Positions 1 through 10,463 are shown, counted from the first letter of the stretch. The stretch is 58,390 nt of DNA from an uncultured Candidatus Thioglobus sp. (GCA_900180385.1 FXLX01000007.1:1-58390), one strand, 5' to 3'. The notes: generated from the letters alone by a model not told the origin. Numbers and translations are program-made.

Positions 1-122
1 CCATTAGCTTCAGCCATTACTTTAGTAATTGCTGCAGTTAGGGTTGTCTTACCGTGGTCAACGTGGCCAATTGTGCCAACGTTTACATGGGGTTTGGTTC
101 TTTCAAATTTTTCCTTTGCCAT
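1..122 (-). CDS. tuf: Elongation factor Tu, N-terminal part (cut by window edge)
   Basis: About 40 codons of EF-Tu are present, starting at the ATG at 122 and running off the left edge. The visible protein opens with [20 protein letters not shown] and continues into the P-loop [10 protein letters not shown]-Tu is the GTPase that delivers aminoacyl-tRNA to the ribosome. It is the last gene of the str operon, 26 bases after fusA on the same strand, which is the usual order. Only the N-terminal G1 region can be checked here. Confidence 0.97.
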   Translation of the reverse strand, partial: MAKEKFERTKPHVNVGTIGHVDHGKTTLTAAITKVMAEAN

Positions 123-148
123 TTTAAATGCTCCTTACTTCTTTATAT

Positions 149-2251
149 TTATTTGTTTAATTTTTCAATAACATCATCAGCAACGTTCTTCGGTGCTGCT
201 GTGTACTTTGCAAATTCCATAGAGTAGCTTGCACGACCCTGTGTCATTGAACGAAGGTCATTTGCATAACCAAACATCTCTGCTAATGGAACATCTGCTT
301 TTAATTGCTTGCCGTTAGGAAGGTCTTCCATAGCACCAACTAATCCACGACGACGGTTAAGGTCACCCATTACGTCACCCATGTATTCTTCAGGTGTCAT
401 AATTTCTACAGCCATCATCGGCTCAAGAAGTTGAGGGTTAGCCATTCTTACACCTTCAGAAAGACACTTAGAAGCAGCAATTTTAAACGCCATTTCATTC
501 GAGTCAACATCATGGTAAGAACCATCATAAACTGTTACTTTAATATCTACTAACGGGAAGCCAGCCAATACGCCATTTTCCATTTGCTCTTGAACACCTT
601 TGTTAACTGCAGGAACGTATTCCTTAGGAATAACACCACCTTTAATTTCATCAACGAATTCATAACCTGCACCAGGCTCTTGAGGCTCAATACGTAAATA
701 AACATGTCCGTACTGACCACGACCACCTGATTGCTTAGCAAATTTATGCTGATGTTCAACCATTGTTGTGATTGCTTCACGGTAAGATACTTGTGGTGCA
801 CCAACATCACATTCAACGTCAAATTCACGCTTCATACGGTCAACAATAATATCTAAGTGAAGCTCACCCATACCAGCAATAATTGTCTGACCAGACTCTT
901 CATCAGAAGATACACGGAACGACGGATCTTCAGCAGCTAACTTACCTAATGCAATACCCATTTTTTCTTGGTCTGCTTTAGTTTTAGGTTCTACTGCCAA
1001 TGCGATTACCGGCTCAGGGAATTCCATTCTTTCTAGAACAATTTTTTCTTTAAGGTCACACAATGTGTCACCCGTTGTTACATCTTTAAGACCAATCGCA
1101 GCAGCGATATCGCCAGCACGAACTTCTTTAATTTCATCACGCTCGTTAGAGTGCATTTGCACCATACGACCAATACGTTCTTTCTTGCCTTTTGATGAAT
1201 TGTATACAAAATCACCGGCTTTAAGAACACCTGAATACACACGGAAGAATGTCAGCGTACCTACAAATGGGTCAGTTGCAATCTTAAATGCTAATGCAGC
1301 AAAAGGCTCATCATCAGAAGCAGGACGTGGTGCGCGAGTCTCATCTTTATCATCAAGAATACCTTCAATTGCAGCCACATCTAATGGAGAAGGCATATAT
1401 ATAATGATTGCATCTAATGCAGCTTGTACACCTTTGTTTTTAAAGGCTGAACCACAAAACATTGGAATGATTTCGTTGCCAATACAGCGAGTACGAATGC
1501 CTTCCTTAATTTCGTCATTGGTTAATACACCTTCTTCAAGGTATTTCTCCATTAACTCGTCGTTAGCTTCAGCAGCAGCTTCTATCATAGCTTCACGCTT
1601 TTCTTCAGCAAGTTCTAATAATTCTGTTGGAATATCTTTAGCTTCATAAGTAGCACCCTGGTCTTCTTCATTCCAGTAGATGGCTTTCATAGTGATTAAA
1701 TCAACCACACCTTTAAAGTCTTCCTCAGCACCAATAGCAATTTGCATTGGCACTGGATTTGCACCTAGGCGAGTTTTAATTTGCTCACATACGCGTAAGA
1801 AATCTGCACCCGCACGATCCATTTTGTTTACAAAACCAATACGTGGAACGTTGTACTTATTAGCTTGACGCCATACAGTTTCTGATTGAGGCTCTACACC
1901 ACCTACTGCACAGAATAACGCTAACGCACCATCTAATACTTTAAGAGAACGTTCAACTTCAATGGTAAAGTCAACGTGTCCTGGAGTATCAATAATGTTA
2001 ATACGATGCTCTTCGAACTGCTCGTCCATACCTTTCCACATACAGGTTGTAGCAGCAGAGGTAATGGTAATACCACGTTCTTGCTCCTGCTCCATCCAGT
2101 CCATAGTTGCACCACCATCGTGAACCTCACCAATTTTGTGAGTACGACCCGTGTACAAAAGAACACGTTCAGTAGTAGTTGTCTTACCAGCATCAATGTG
2201 CGCCATAACACCGACATTACGGTAGCGACTAAGTGGGTGATTTCTTGCCAT
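149..2251 (-). CDS. fusA: Elongation factor G
   Basis: This 700-residue protein is full length for EF-G, the GTPase that drives ribosomal translocation and helps recycling. The GTP-binding motifs are intact: AHIDAGKT at residues 17-24, DTPGH at 88-92 and NKMD at 142-145. The long C-terminal part has the expected domains II to V, including the RGQYGHV segment of domain IV. It follows rpsG by 18 bases and precedes tuf, so it is translated from the str operon message. Several long open frames on the opposite strand are shadows of this gene. Nothing in it is unusual. Confidence 0.98.
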   Translation of the reverse strand: MARNHPLSRYRNVGVMAHIDAGKTTTTERVLLYTGRTHKIGEVHDGGATMDWMEQEQERGITITSAATTCMWKGMDEQFEEHRINIIDTPGHVDFTIEVERSLKVLDGALALFCAVGGVEPQSETVWRQANKYNVPRIGFVNKMDRAGADFLRVCEQIKTRLGANPVPMQIAIGAEEDFKGVVDLITMKAIYWNEEDQGATYEAKDIPTELLELAEEKREAMIEAAAEANDELMEKYLEEGVLTNDEIKEGIRTRCIGNEIIPMFCGSAFKNKGVQAALDAIIIYMPSPLDVAAIEGILDDKDETRAPRPASDDEPFAALAFKIATDPFVGTLTFFRVYSGVLKAGDFVYNSSKGKKERIGRMVQMHSNERDEIKEVRAGDIAAAIGLKDVTTGDTLCDLKEKIVLERMEFPEPVIALAVEPKTKADQEKMGIALGKLAAEDPSFRVSSDEESGQTIIAGMGELHLDIIVDRMKREFDVECDVGAPQVSYREAITTMVEHQHKFAKQSGGRGQYGHVYLRIEPQEPGAGYEFVDEIKGGVIPKEYVPAVNKGVQEQMENGVLAGFPLVDIKVTVYDGSYHDVDSNEMAFKIAASKCLSEGVRMANPQLLEPMMAVEIMTPEEYMGDVMGDLNRRRGLVGAMEDLPNGKQLKADVPLAEMFGYANDLRSMTQGRASYSMEFAKYTAAPKNVADDVIEKLNK

Positions 2252-2269
2252 CTTCTTAAATCCTTGTGA

Positions 2270-2764
<495 letters not shown>

Positions 2765-2826
2765 TTATTTTTTCTTACTTTTATTATTGATAAGTTTAAA
2801 TTTTTTTCAAGTTCAAGGCGTTTTAG

Positions 2827-2876
2827 CAGTTTAAAAATATGAGCATACAAATTAGTATGTGATTATTTTCAAACTG
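2827..2876 (-). promoter_or_regulatory. Large hairpin in the rpsL-rpsG spacer, possible S7 control element
   Basis: Two 22-base arms (2827-2848 and 2855-2876) are inverted copies matching at 17 of 22 positions, around a 6-base loop. The mismatches cluster as one internal loop plus one isolated position. It sits in the 177-base gap between rpsL and rpsG. In Escherichia coli the equivalent spacer carries the S7 binding site for autogenous control, so a similar role is plausible, but the sequence itself only shows the fold. There is no U-run after it, so a simple terminator is unlikely. Confidence 0.55.
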
Positions 2877-2914
2877 TTGACACAACGTAGACATTGTTCA
2901 AAAGTTTGACTTAT

Positions 2915-3289
2915 TTATTTCTTAGGCTTCTTGGTACCATACTTAGAACGACCTTGCATTCTACCGTCAACACCAACTGTATCTAACGCACCACGTACTG
3001 TATGGTAACGCACACCTGGTAAATCTTTAACACGGCCACCACGAATAAGAATCACTGAGTGCTCTTGTAAGTTATGACCTTCACCACCAATATAGGTAGT
3101 TACTTCGGCTGAATTTGTAAGTCTTACACGAGCAACTTTACGTAATGCTGAGTTAGGCTTCTTTGGTGTCGTTGTATACACACGAGTACATACACCACGT
3201 TTTTGAGGGCAGCTGTCTAATGCTGGCACACCACTTTTACTAACCTTCTTTTTACGTGGATTACGTACCAATTGATTAACTGTTGACAT
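2915..3289 (-). CDS. rpsL: 30S ribosomal protein S12
   Basis: S12 sits at the decoding centre and affects translational accuracy. The frame is open further upstream, but the ATG at 3289 gives the family start [15 protein letters not shown], the normal length of 124 residues, and a good ribosome-binding site (GGAG about 10 bases upstream). The decoding-loop lysines equivalent to E. coli K42 and K87 are both lysine (K43 in [11 protein letters not shown] and K88 in [12 protein letters not shown]), so there is no streptomycin-resistance substitution there. It is the first gene of the str operon. Confidence 0.97.
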   Translation of the reverse strand: MSTVNQLVRNPRKKKVSKSGVPALDSCPQKRGVCTRVYTTTPKKPNSALRKVARVRLTNSAEVTTYIGGEGHNLQEHSVILIRGGRVKDLPGVRYHTVRGALDTVGVDGRMQGRSKYGTKKPKK

Positions 3290-3368
3290 ATTGCTTTTTC
3301 TCCAAAATACTTTTAATTTAACGTCTAAATAATCGCCCATTGTTTTTTCAGGGGCAATAAAGGGGTGA

Positions 3369-3398
3369 ATTATACTTTGTTAGATGCTATCGTGTCAA
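3369..3398 (-). promoter_or_regulatory. Sigma70-type promoter of the str operon
   Basis: On the minus strand a perfect -35 box TTGACA (3398-3393) and a perfect -10 box TATAAT (3374-3369) are separated by 18 bases. Transcription would start about 70 bases upstream of the rpsL ATG at 3289. The promoter lies in the short gap between rpsL and the tyrosine phosphatase gene, whose stop is at 3405. Confidence 0.8.
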
Positions 3399-3404
3399 CA
3401 AGTT

Positions 3405-3881
3405 TTAAGGATTTTTTAAGAGTTTCTCCAATAAAAAGCCGCTGGCCTGATTCAACATTTCAAAGACGTCATCAAATCGACCTTCGAAGTATGGGTCTGG
3501 TACACTTCTATTTGAATTGTTTGGAATGTTGTCAAGCATCAAAGATAGCTTATGCACTTGATTCTTAGGACAGATATCTTTTAAATTAGCTAAATTTGAC
3601 TCGTCCATAGCAAGGATATAATCGTAATGATAAAAATCAGATTCATGTACTTGGCGCCCACGCTGATTAGATAAATCTACCCTATACTTTAGAGCCGATT
3701 GCTGTGAGCGAGAATCTGGCTGCTCACCTATGTGGCACGCATGCGTGCCCGCCGAGTCAATCTCAAACAAATATTCAACATTCTGCTTAATTACTTGCGA
3801 TCTAAATGCACCTTCAGCAGTTGGGGATCGACAGATATTACCCATGCAGACAAATAAAATTTTGATTTTTTCACTACTCAC
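3405..3881 (-). CDS. Low-molecular-weight protein tyrosine phosphatase
   Basis: The 158-residue protein has the CX5R phosphatase loop near the N-terminus (VCMGNICRSPTAE, Cys12 and Arg18) and the general-acid motif DPY (VPDPYFEG, Asp129). Both are diagnostic of the family. These enzymes dephosphorylate phosphotyrosine, in bacteria often on polysaccharide-export kinases (Wzb/Etp type) or in stress signalling; no partner kinase is in this window, so the substrate is unknown. It is divergent from kdsD, 51 bases away, and ends just upstream of the str promoter. Confidence 0.92.
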   Translation of the reverse strand: MSSEKIKILFVCMGNICRSPTAEGAFRSQVIKQNVEYLFEIDSAGTHACHIGEQPDSRSQQSALKYRVDLSNQRGRQVHESDFYHYDYILAMDESNLANLKDICPKNQVHKLSLMLDNIPNNSNRSVPDPYFEGRFDDVFEMLNQASGFLLEKLLKNP

Positions 3882-3932
3882 TGGCTTTTAAGTTCGATAA
3901 AATCAATCATTATATCAATTTTAAAAACTTAT

Positions 3933-4898
3933 ATGTCTAGCCCATTACTCAGCTCTGCAAAACAAGTCATCCTTACTGAAGCAAAATCCTTAACTCAGCT
4001 TGCTGAGCAACTTGATCAAAGCTTTATTAACGCCTGCGAGTTAATCCAGAATTGTACTGGCAAGGTAGTGCTAATCGGCATGGGAAAATCAGGACATATT
4101 GGCAATAAAATTGCCGCCACTTTTGCCTCTACTGGTACACCAGCCTTTGCTGTTCATCCAGGTGAAGCGGGACATGGTGATTTAGGTATGATCGAACAAA
4201 ACGATGTGGCTATTTGCATTTCTTATTCGGGTGAATCTGACGAAATCATGATGCTAGTGCCAGTTATTAAGCGTCTAGGTGCTTCAATCATTGGTATGAC
4301 CGGCAATAAAAATTCATCAATTGGAAAAATTAGTGATGTACATTTAGATGTTAGCGTTGAAAAAGAAGCTTGTCCGCACAATCTTGCGCCCACTTCCTCA
4401 ACCACGGTTGCACTCGCCATGGGCGATGCCCTGGCTGTTAGTATTCTAACTAATAAAGGTTTTAGCCCTGATGATTTTGCACGCTCTCACCCTTCAGGCG
4501 CACTGGGTAGACGTTTACTTACCTTTGTGAATACCATTATGAAAACGGGCGATGATATTCCAACGGTTAGCGCTAATACTAAATTATTAGATACGCTAGT
4601 AGTCATGAGTCAGAAAGCTTTAGGCATGGTGCTAATTACAGATAATAACAATTTATTGGGCATCTTTACCGATGGTGATCTACGTCGAGTATTGGAAACG
4701 CACTCTGATATTCAATCACTAACGATTGATGAAGTTATGATTCCGAATTGCAAATCTATTTTGGCGGATAAGCCTGCGATGGCCGCTGTGCAGATGATGG
4801 ATGAGTTTAATCTGAATTCTCTACCCGTAGTTGATGAGAATAATCAGGTGGTGGGGGCGATTAACACTCACACCCTAATGCAAGCCAAAATCATCTAA
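3933..4898 (+). CDS. kdsD: D-arabinose 5-phosphate isomerase, KpsF/GutQ family
   Basis: This 321-residue protein has an N-terminal sugar-isomerase (SIS) domain (about residues 40-175, with GMGKSGHIGNKIAATFASTG and SYSGESDE) followed by two CBS domains to the end. That is the layout of KdsD, which converts ribulose 5-phosphate to arabinose 5-phosphate, the first step towards Kdo for lipopolysaccharide. The length is normal. It stands alone here, divergent from the phosphatase gene and without kdsC or the lpt genes beside it. The assignment to KdsD rather than the paralogue GutQ rests on it being the only copy seen. Confidence 0.9.
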   Translation: MSSPLLSSAKQVILTEAKSLTQLAEQLDQSFINACELIQNCTGKVVLIGMGKSGHIGNKIAATFASTGTPAFAVHPGEAGHGDLGMIEQNDVAICISYSGESDEIMMLVPVIKRLGASIIGMTGNKNSSIGKISDVHLDVSVEKEACPHNLAPTSSTTVALAMGDALAVSILTNKGFSPDDFARSHPSGALGRRLLTFVNTIMKTGDDIPTVSANTKLLDTLVVMSQKALGMVLITDNNNLLGIFTDGDLRRVLETHSDIQSLTIDEVMIPNCKSILADKPAMAAVQMMDEFNLNSLPVVDENNQVVGAINTHTLMQAKII

Positions 4899-5014
4899 AT
4901 TGCTGCGTCTTTTTCTCTTCTCCTGTGTTAAATTTCTAAAATATTTAGTTGTGTAGGCTTGCTACACGCCTTGCATATTTTTAACATTTGCCTTGCGCTA
5001 GCGATATACAGAAG

Positions 5015-5028
5015 CCCTCCTAGGAGGG
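5015..5028. repeat. Perfect 14-bp GC-rich palindrome
   Basis: CCCTCCTAGGAGGG is a perfect palindrome in the 153-base gap between the convergent kdsD and HupE-like genes. The flanks are AT-rich, but neither side has the T-run that follows a factor-independent terminator. A second small dyad (GTGTAG, 5 bases, CTACAC) lies at 4951-4967. Either could slow transcription between convergent genes. Confidence 0.5.
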
Positions 5029-5051
5029 AAAATAAAAAATACTTGCAATTA

Positions 5052-6176
5052 CTAACCAAGCAATCTTTCAAATCCCCACCAAACACCGATTATTGCAATG
5101 ATAATAGACGTTGGGACAATCGCCAGTTTTCGATAATCTAGTGCTAGCCTACGCAATATTAAAAGCATGCCCACCACACTTAAAACAATCACAATTTGTG
5201 CCAATTCAACACCGATATTAAAACCAATAAGCGTGGTGATAAAGTTGTCATTTGTCATTTTAAATTCTTTAAGCATGGTGGCAAAACCAAGCCCGTGAAT
5301 AAGCCCAAATACAAACACCACGATACTTTTGCGCTTAATAGATTGATGAGTTATCAAGTTTTCAATCGCCACATAAGCAATCGAAAAAGCAATAAGTGAC
5401 TCGATAATTCTTACAGACACCTCCACCATACCAACCATCGCTAAACCTAGTGTGAGTGTGTGTGCTAGGGTAAATATAGTAACCAACAAAAGCAATTTAC
5501 GCCATAATAGCGATGATAGCGCCATGCCAATAATAAATAAAATATGATCCCAACCCAGTGGAATAACGTGATCAAACCCAATAAACACAAATTGACGCGC
5601 GCGACTTAAGGTGCTGGTGTTTTGCGCTTGGCTAATATCAATTACCCCACTTGGCGCACCAGAGCGTAGCCAGCGCCACGGTGTCCAATTGTATTCGTCT
5701 TTTTTAAAGATTTGCGTGCGCAGTGCACTGTCGCCATAACCCTGTCTAAATTGCCAAGTGATAGTTTTAACTGGCTCTGTTGATTGCGCGCTGTAAGTTA
5801 GTATGGTTTTTCTTGGGCGTTTAATATAGCCAACAATATCAATATCAATGCCACTCGGTGTTAGCTGCATTGCCTCGCCGTTGATATTTAATTTTATTGA
5901 TTGTAAAAAATCTGGCTCAAATAACAAAAATTGCTTGAGCAAATCTTTAGGCGCTAAAACCCTAAGCTTGTCGTATTGTTGCGCATTGGGTGAGTTGTTG
6001 GTGTTTTTGTAGCGAGTAGAAATATCAGCCATAGCGGCCTCAAGGCTTAAATCGATATTTAATTCCACACGATAATCAGCAAATATTGAAAGCTCCACCA
6101 AAGCGGGCTTAACTACATCTGCATAAGACGCAGAAACAAATGCCAACCATATAGCGGCAATTTTTACAAGAAACAT
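5052..6176 (-). CDS. HupE/UreJ-family membrane protein with N-terminal extracytoplasmic domain
   Basis: The 374-residue protein starts with a signal peptide (about residues 1-19, ending SASYA). It has a soluble region of roughly 170 residues and then a hydrophobic HupE/UreJ_2 domain of six or seven helices. The domain motifs are clear: GWDHILFIIGMA, FTLAHTLTLG, FGLIHGLGFA and FNIGVELAQ, with histidines inside membrane helices. Classical HupE/UreJ proteins import nickel or cobalt. This longer two-domain subgroup has no settled function. It is 3 bases downstream of the DUF4395 gene and next to soxB, with no hydrogenase or urease genes here, so metal supply to SoxB or another role in sulfur oxidation is possible but unproven. 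Confidence 0.8.
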   Translation of the reverse strand: MFLVKIAAIWLAFVSASYADVVKPALVELSIFADYRVELNIDLSLEAAMADISTRYKNTNNSPNAQQYDKLRVLAPKDLLKQFLLFEPDFLQSIKLNINGEAMQLTPSGIDIDIVGYIKRPRKTILTYSAQSTEPVKTITWQFRQGYGDSALRTQIFKKDEYNWTPWRWLRSGAPSGVIDISQAQNTSTLSRARQFVFIGFDHVIPLGWDHILFIIGMALSSLLWRKLLLLVTIFTLAHTLTLGLAMVGMVEVSVRIIESLIAFSIAYVAIENLITHQSIKRKSIVVFVFGLIHGLGFATMLKEFKMTNDNFITTLIGFNIGVELAQIVIVLSVVGMLLILRRLALDYRKLAIVPTSIIIAIIGVWWGFERLLG

Positions 6177-6179
6177 CTA

Positions 6180-6923
6180 CTAATTTTTGTCTGAGTTCTG
6201 CTGCTTGTTTTTGGCAATTTTTGCCCAGTCTATATCATTGCATGCCTCGCAAGACTCTTTAATCCAGCCGATTTTAACCAAACCTGCATGAATTTTACAA
6301 CCCACACAAAAACCCAGTACCGTCTCTAGCCACATCATTAGCACACACATCCACACCAAATTAAGTGGTAACCAATAAGGCACGTAGTTGTAGTCAGTGG
6401 GAATATTCGTCCCCAGCAAACCATTGATTTGTATGGCGACATAATCAGGGTTAAAAAATACAATACAAACGGTGATAAAACTAGCCCCCAATCCCCAGGC
6501 AAAACGCTTTGGTACGATTGGTTTCCAGATTTTTTCTTGATTCATTGTCAGCAAGCTGGCAATAAGCACTGTGGGTGAAAAACGCGCACTGAACACAAAC
6601 ATGCCCAGTAACATTTCTAGTAGTGCATAAGTTAGTAGCCAAGTTTGAAATGTATAATCAAAAACGCGACGAACTGCCTCTATCTGATAGATGATGTTGT
6701 CATCCCAATCAGTCTCAAACGTGTCAATAATGGTGGTGTTTTCAACCACAATCCACGTCGCACCAAAGACGACATCTATCAACGTAAACACCATGTAAAT
6801 AGGGATAATTAGTAGTATTCCAGCACGTACACGCATCGCTTTTTCATCAATATAGGTGTCTTTTTCGGTTGTGTCTCGAAACCACAGATTTTTAAATGTT
6901 AGTTTTAATTTATTTAATGTCAT
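6180..6923 (-). CDS. DUF4395-family integral membrane protein
   Basis: The 247-residue protein has four or so hydrophobic segments. It carries the features I associate with DUF4395: an AMRVRAGILL stretch near the N-terminus and a SARFSPT motif after the second helix pair. The C-terminal part carries two CxxC pairs (CVGC and CEAC), which could bind a metal or act as redox thiols. It lies 79 bases after soxB on the same strand, with a terminator-like hairpin between them, and 3 bases before the HupE-like gene. Function is unknown; the link to sulfur oxidation is inferred from position. Confidence 0.7.
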   Translation of the reverse strand: MTLNKLKLTFKNLWFRDTTEKDTYIDEKAMRVRAGILLIIPIYMVFTLIDVVFGATWIVVENTTIIDTFETDWDDNIIYQIEAVRRVFDYTFQTWLLTYALLEMLLGMFVFSARFSPTVLIASLLTMNQEKIWKPIVPKRFAWGLGASFITVCIVFFNPDYVAIQINGLLGTNIPTDYNYVPYWLPLNLVWMCVLMMWLETVLGFCVGCKIHAGLVKIGWIKESCEACNDIDWAKIAKNKQQNSDKN

Positions 6924-6945
6924 AATAGCCTGTCTTAAAATTTAC

Positions 6946-6979
6946 AAAAAAAGCCTAAAACAAACGTTTAGGCTTTTTA
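6946..6979 (-). terminator. Terminator after soxB
   Basis: On the minus strand AAAAAGCCTAAA, a short loop, then TTTAGGC followed by a run of seven Ts forms a good factor-independent terminator. It falls just after the soxB stop and before the DUF4395 ATG, so expression of the two downstream genes is probably reduced relative to soxB. Confidence 0.75.
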
Positions 6980-7002
6980 AGATTAAACAGTGTTAATACT
7001 GT

Positions 7003-8892
7003 TTAAATCAACTTACCTGCATAGTTTTCAATGCCAGGGTTGCTTTTCACACCTTTGATGGTTGGGTGATTGACTTTCTTTAAGTCAAGCGTGCCTTGCT
7101 TGCGCAGATAATCTGCTGCCACGTCCCACATCAAGCGACCATTGCCAATTGAACCTACTTGCGCCCAACCAGCCACTTTGTAAGATTTATTCGGATCAAG
7201 TGGTGCACCTGAATCGTCTTTCATCTCAGAAATACGATTACCTAATGTTGCAGCAGGATCAATCGTGTAATCCATGCCGCCCATGCGTACCATGTCGCCA
7301 CCTGATTGCAAGTACGGATCTTGAACAAATAAGTTCTCAGCAATGCCTTCTAAGATTTCCTTAAGCTGTGCACCTTTAAGCTCACTAACGTAAGTTTCAC
7401 CATAAGTCATTGATGTGTTTGTCATTAAATCTTCCATGGTTACATCATCACCTGCTGGTACTGACGTACCCCAACGAACACCTGCCGACATAGCAAAGTC
7501 TGCATTATGCTCTTCACGCAATGAGTTAACCAATACCTGATCCCAAGTACCCATAAAGTTACCACGACGATAAAGTGTTTGATTAGTCTTACATAATTTT
7601 TCAGTTAAGATTTCATCGTAAGTCTTGCCTAAGCGATCTGCATTGTTTGACATTTCTGAACTACGCGCTTCAACCACGTTTTTGTCGTATTTAGTATTAC
7701 GCATTTTAGTAATAAACGATACCATTGCCGCATCTGGCTTAATAAAGTCAGTCAAAATCGGCAACATTTTATAATTGTAACCAACCACTTTATGGCCTTT
7801 AATTTCTAAATCCATCACGCCAATATACTTACCTGAACAACCTGCATTAGTAACCACTGTTACGCCACCTGCATTTTTAACTTCAACTGGCTTTGGCATA
7901 CCATCATGAGTATGGCCACCAAAGAATGCGTCAATACCAACAACGCGTGACGCCATCTTAATATCAACATCCATACCGTTATGTGAAATCACAATAACAG
8001 CATCTGGTTTTTCGTTTTCACGAATATCTGTTACTAATTCTTGCATTTCATCTTCACGAAGACCAAACGACCAATCCGGGAAGAAATATTTTTGCGGGTT
8101 AGCATTTGACGTTCTTGGGAAAGCCTGGCCAATAACAGCAATACGATGTCCGCCTACGTTTTTAATAACGTATGGCTTAAATGGTAAAGCATCATCTTCA
8201 CTATACAAACCATTGCCATCAAACTTCTCAGTCATAGTGAAATATTCGTCACCCATTAATGCATCTTCCATAATGCGCACGTTTTGACCTAAGAAATCAC
8301 CCTTGAAAAAGCCAATATTTTTTAATGTTTCTGCTTCTTTGTAAGTAAACTCCCAATGGCCAACCATCACATCAACACCGAGCATATTAGTAGCTTCAAC
8401 CATATCCGCACCACGTGTCCAAAGTGACGTACCTGAACCCTGCCAAGTATCACCACCGTCAAGTGTTAGCGTATTTTGAACACCACCTGCGCTTTCACGT
8501 AAAGATTCTAAAACCGTTTTGATCTGACCAAAACCACCAGTCTTGCCATATTTGGCCGCTAAATCTTCAAAGTTATTATAAGTAAATGCATAAGCCTCAG
8601 GAGAGCCTGGCTTAACGCCAATTTGCTTTAATAAATTCTTACCAACAACATGCGGTAATTCACCATAAGTAGGGCCGAAACCAAGATTTACATTTGGTTC
8701 GCGAAAGTAATTAGGCAGTAAGTTACCATGTGTATCAGTAATATGCAAAATACGTGCATTGCCGGTTTTAGGCACTTCGTACATATTATCTTGCGATGCT
8801 AGCTTGGTAGAATCGTCACCACAACCACTAATCAAACCTGCTGCAGAACCAGCACCCAATACTTTAATAAAATCCCTACGTGTTAATGACAT
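7003..8892 (-). CDS. soxB: Thiosulfohydrolase SoxB
   Basis: SoxB is the dimanganese periplasmic enzyme of the Sox pathway that hydrolyses the sulfone sulfate from cysteine-bound thiosulfate on SoxY. The 629-residue protein begins with a twin-arginine signal (RRDFIK at residues 5-10). It has the metallophosphatase motifs of the family: ITDTHGN (D53, H55), LDGGDTW (D145, D148), GHWEF (H179), SHNGMD (H304) and GGHTHDGMP (H327, H329). A C-terminal 5'-nucleotidase-like domain follows. A strong ribosome-binding site (GAGGAGAG) precedes the ATG. soxXYZA are not here; soxB being separate from the other sox genes is known in SUP05-type bacteria. This is the best marker of the organism's metabolism. 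Confidence 0.96.
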   Translation of the reverse strand: MSLTRRDFIKVLGAGSAAGLISGCGDDSTKLASQDNMYEVPKTGNARILHITDTHGNLLPNYFREPNVNLGFGPTYGELPHVVGKNLLKQIGVKPGSPEAYAFTYNNFEDLAAKYGKTGGFGQIKTVLESLRESAGGVQNTLTLDGGDTWQGSGTSLWTRGADMVEATNMLGVDVMVGHWEFTYKEAETLKNIGFFKGDFLGQNVRIMEDALMGDEYFTMTEKFDGNGLYSEDDALPFKPYVIKNVGGHRIAVIGQAFPRTSNANPQKYFFPDWSFGLREDEMQELVTDIRENEKPDAVIVISHNGMDVDIKMASRVVGIDAFFGGHTHDGMPKPVEVKNAGGVTVVTNAGCSGKYIGVMDLEIKGHKVVGYNYKMLPILTDFIKPDAAMVSFITKMRNTKYDKNVVEARSSEMSNNADRLGKTYDEILTEKLCKTNQTLYRRGNFMGTWDQVLVNSLREEHNADFAMSAGVRWGTSVPAGDDVTMEDLMTNTSMTYGETYVSELKGAQLKEILEGIAENLFVQDPYLQSGGDMVRMGGMDYTIDPAATLGNRISEMKDDSGAPLDPNKSYKVAGWAQVGSIGNGRLMWDVAADYLRKQGTLDLKKVNHPTIKGVKSNPGIENYAGKLI

Positions 8893-9035
8893 ATTCTCTC
8901 CTCAAAAAAAATAACTAAATGAATTTATCAAGATTATATATTAATAAATGTGGACAAATCAAGCTATATATATGCTATACCATTAATTTTTTTATTAATT
9001 ACAGAAAAAGTAATAAAAAATCTATAATAACCACC

Positions 9036-10463
9036 ATGAAGATTGATCAACTACTCGAAGGCATTATTGCCACAAAAATTGACTTAACCCTAGAAGGCTT
9101 ATGTCTAAATTCACAATATACACAGCCGGGTGATGTATTCATTGCCCTTCAAGGTGGGAAAAATCACGGCTTAGATTATATCGATCAAGCGATTGATAAA
9201 GGCTGTGTCGCAGTTTTAGTTGACTCAAAAGACCTTGAATGTAACGTACCGACCATTCGTATTGATAATTTAACCGATTATTTACCAGCCATTGCAAAAA
9301 CTTTTTATACCAAAGCTAATAGTGTAGAGGCAATCGGAGTAACAGGTACTAACGGCAAGACTTCAGTTGCTTTTTTTATCTCGCAGCTATTAAACAAGCT
9401 TGGTACTAACTGTGGGCTAATTGGCACTTTGGGCATTGCTAACAATTCGCAACAATCGAACAATACTACGCCAGATATTATCACTCTATATCGTGCACTG
9501 GATGAATATGCTCAAAATGATATCAATACAGTTGTACTAGAGGTATCGTCACATGCTCTAGCGCAAAATCGTATTGAGGGCTTGAATATTACCCAGGCTG
9601 TATTTACCAATTTTTCTCAAGATCATCTAGATTATCATCAAACGCTTGAGCAGTATAAGTCTGAAAAACTAAAACTATTTCAGCTAGGTTCACTTAAGAA
9701 TGCTGTATTAAATGCAGATGATGCAAGCTTTATAGACTTTAACGCCGCTAGTGGAAATGCGGCGAAATTTAACTATTCACTGAATGACTTTGAAGATATT
9801 AAAACCACTGAATACGGTTTTATTGTCCAGCTTAACAGCTATGTTTTTGAAGTGCCGTTTTTAGGCGAATTTAATTTAATGAATATTTTATCTGCATACA
9901 ATGCCCTTAAAGCTTTCAACTTTACTGATGAGCAAATCATCCCATTACTGCATCAACTCAATCCGCCGCCAGGCAGAATGCAAAAAAATGCACAACAATT
10001 AATATGGATAGATTACGCCCACACACCTGATGCAATTGAAAAAGCCATTACCACCCTACAAGCGCATTATCCAGAACATGACATTCGCGTAATCTTCGGC
10101 TGTGGTGGAGATCGTGACAAGAGCAAACGCGCTAAGATGGGGAAAATCACCTCTAAATTAGCCGATACAATTATTCTCACTAATGATAATCCAAGAAGTG
10201 AAGACTCTCAAGCCATTATTGAGGATATCCTAAGTGGCATCGATGATAGTTATGAAGTTATTATTACTGAAAATCGCCAAATTGCCATTGAAAATTCCGT
10301 CATTACTCTGGGTGAAGAAGAATGCTTGTTAATCGCTGGAAAAGGACATGAAACGACGCAAATTTTTAACCATGAAAGCTTGGAATCAAACGACAACGAC
10401 ATAGTGTTGGCCGCTATTATCGAAGCAGCAAGATTGAAAAAAATAAAAAACAAGCAACGTTAA
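9036..10463 (+). CDS. murE: UDP-MurNAc-tripeptide synthetase
   Basis: MurE adds the third amino acid to the peptidoglycan stem. The frame is open from 8919, but the ATG at 9036 gives the family N-terminus (MKIDQLLEG) and the usual length of 475 residues. The ATP loop GVTGTNGKTS lies at about residues 101-110. The DNPR motif (384-387) is the signature of enzymes using meso-diaminopimelate. The stop is followed after 65 bases by murF on the same strand. No clear ribosome-binding site precedes the chosen ATG. The gene is divergent from soxB, with 143 bases between the two starts. Confidence 0.95.
   Translation: MKIDQLLEGIIATKIDLTLEGLCLNSQYTQPGDVFIALQGGKNHGLDYIDQAIDKGCVAVLVDSKDLECNVPTIRIDNLTDYLPAIAKTFYTKANSVEAIGVTGTNGKTSVAFFISQLLNKLGTNCGLIGTLGIANNSQQSNNTTPDIITLYRALDEYAQNDINTVVLEVSSHALAQNRIEGLNITQAVFTNFSQDHLDYHQTLEQYKSEKLKLFQLGSLKNAVLNADDASFIDFNAASGNAAKFNYSLNDFEDIKTTEYGFIVQLNSYVFEVPFLGEFNLMNILSAYNALKAFNFTDEQIIPLLHQLNPPPGRMQKNAQQLIWIDYAHTPDAIEKAITTLQAHYPEHDIRVIFGCGGDRDKSKRAKMGKITSKLADTIILTNDNPRSEDSQAIIEDILSGIDDSYEVIITENRQIAIENSVITLGEEECLLIAGKGHETTQIFNHESLESNDNDIVLAAIIEAARLKKIKNKQR

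Noticed and set aside
1065..1649. 194-codon open frame on the plus strand
   Set aside because: It is antisense to fusA and mirrors its codon pattern; no start signal or recognisable domain.
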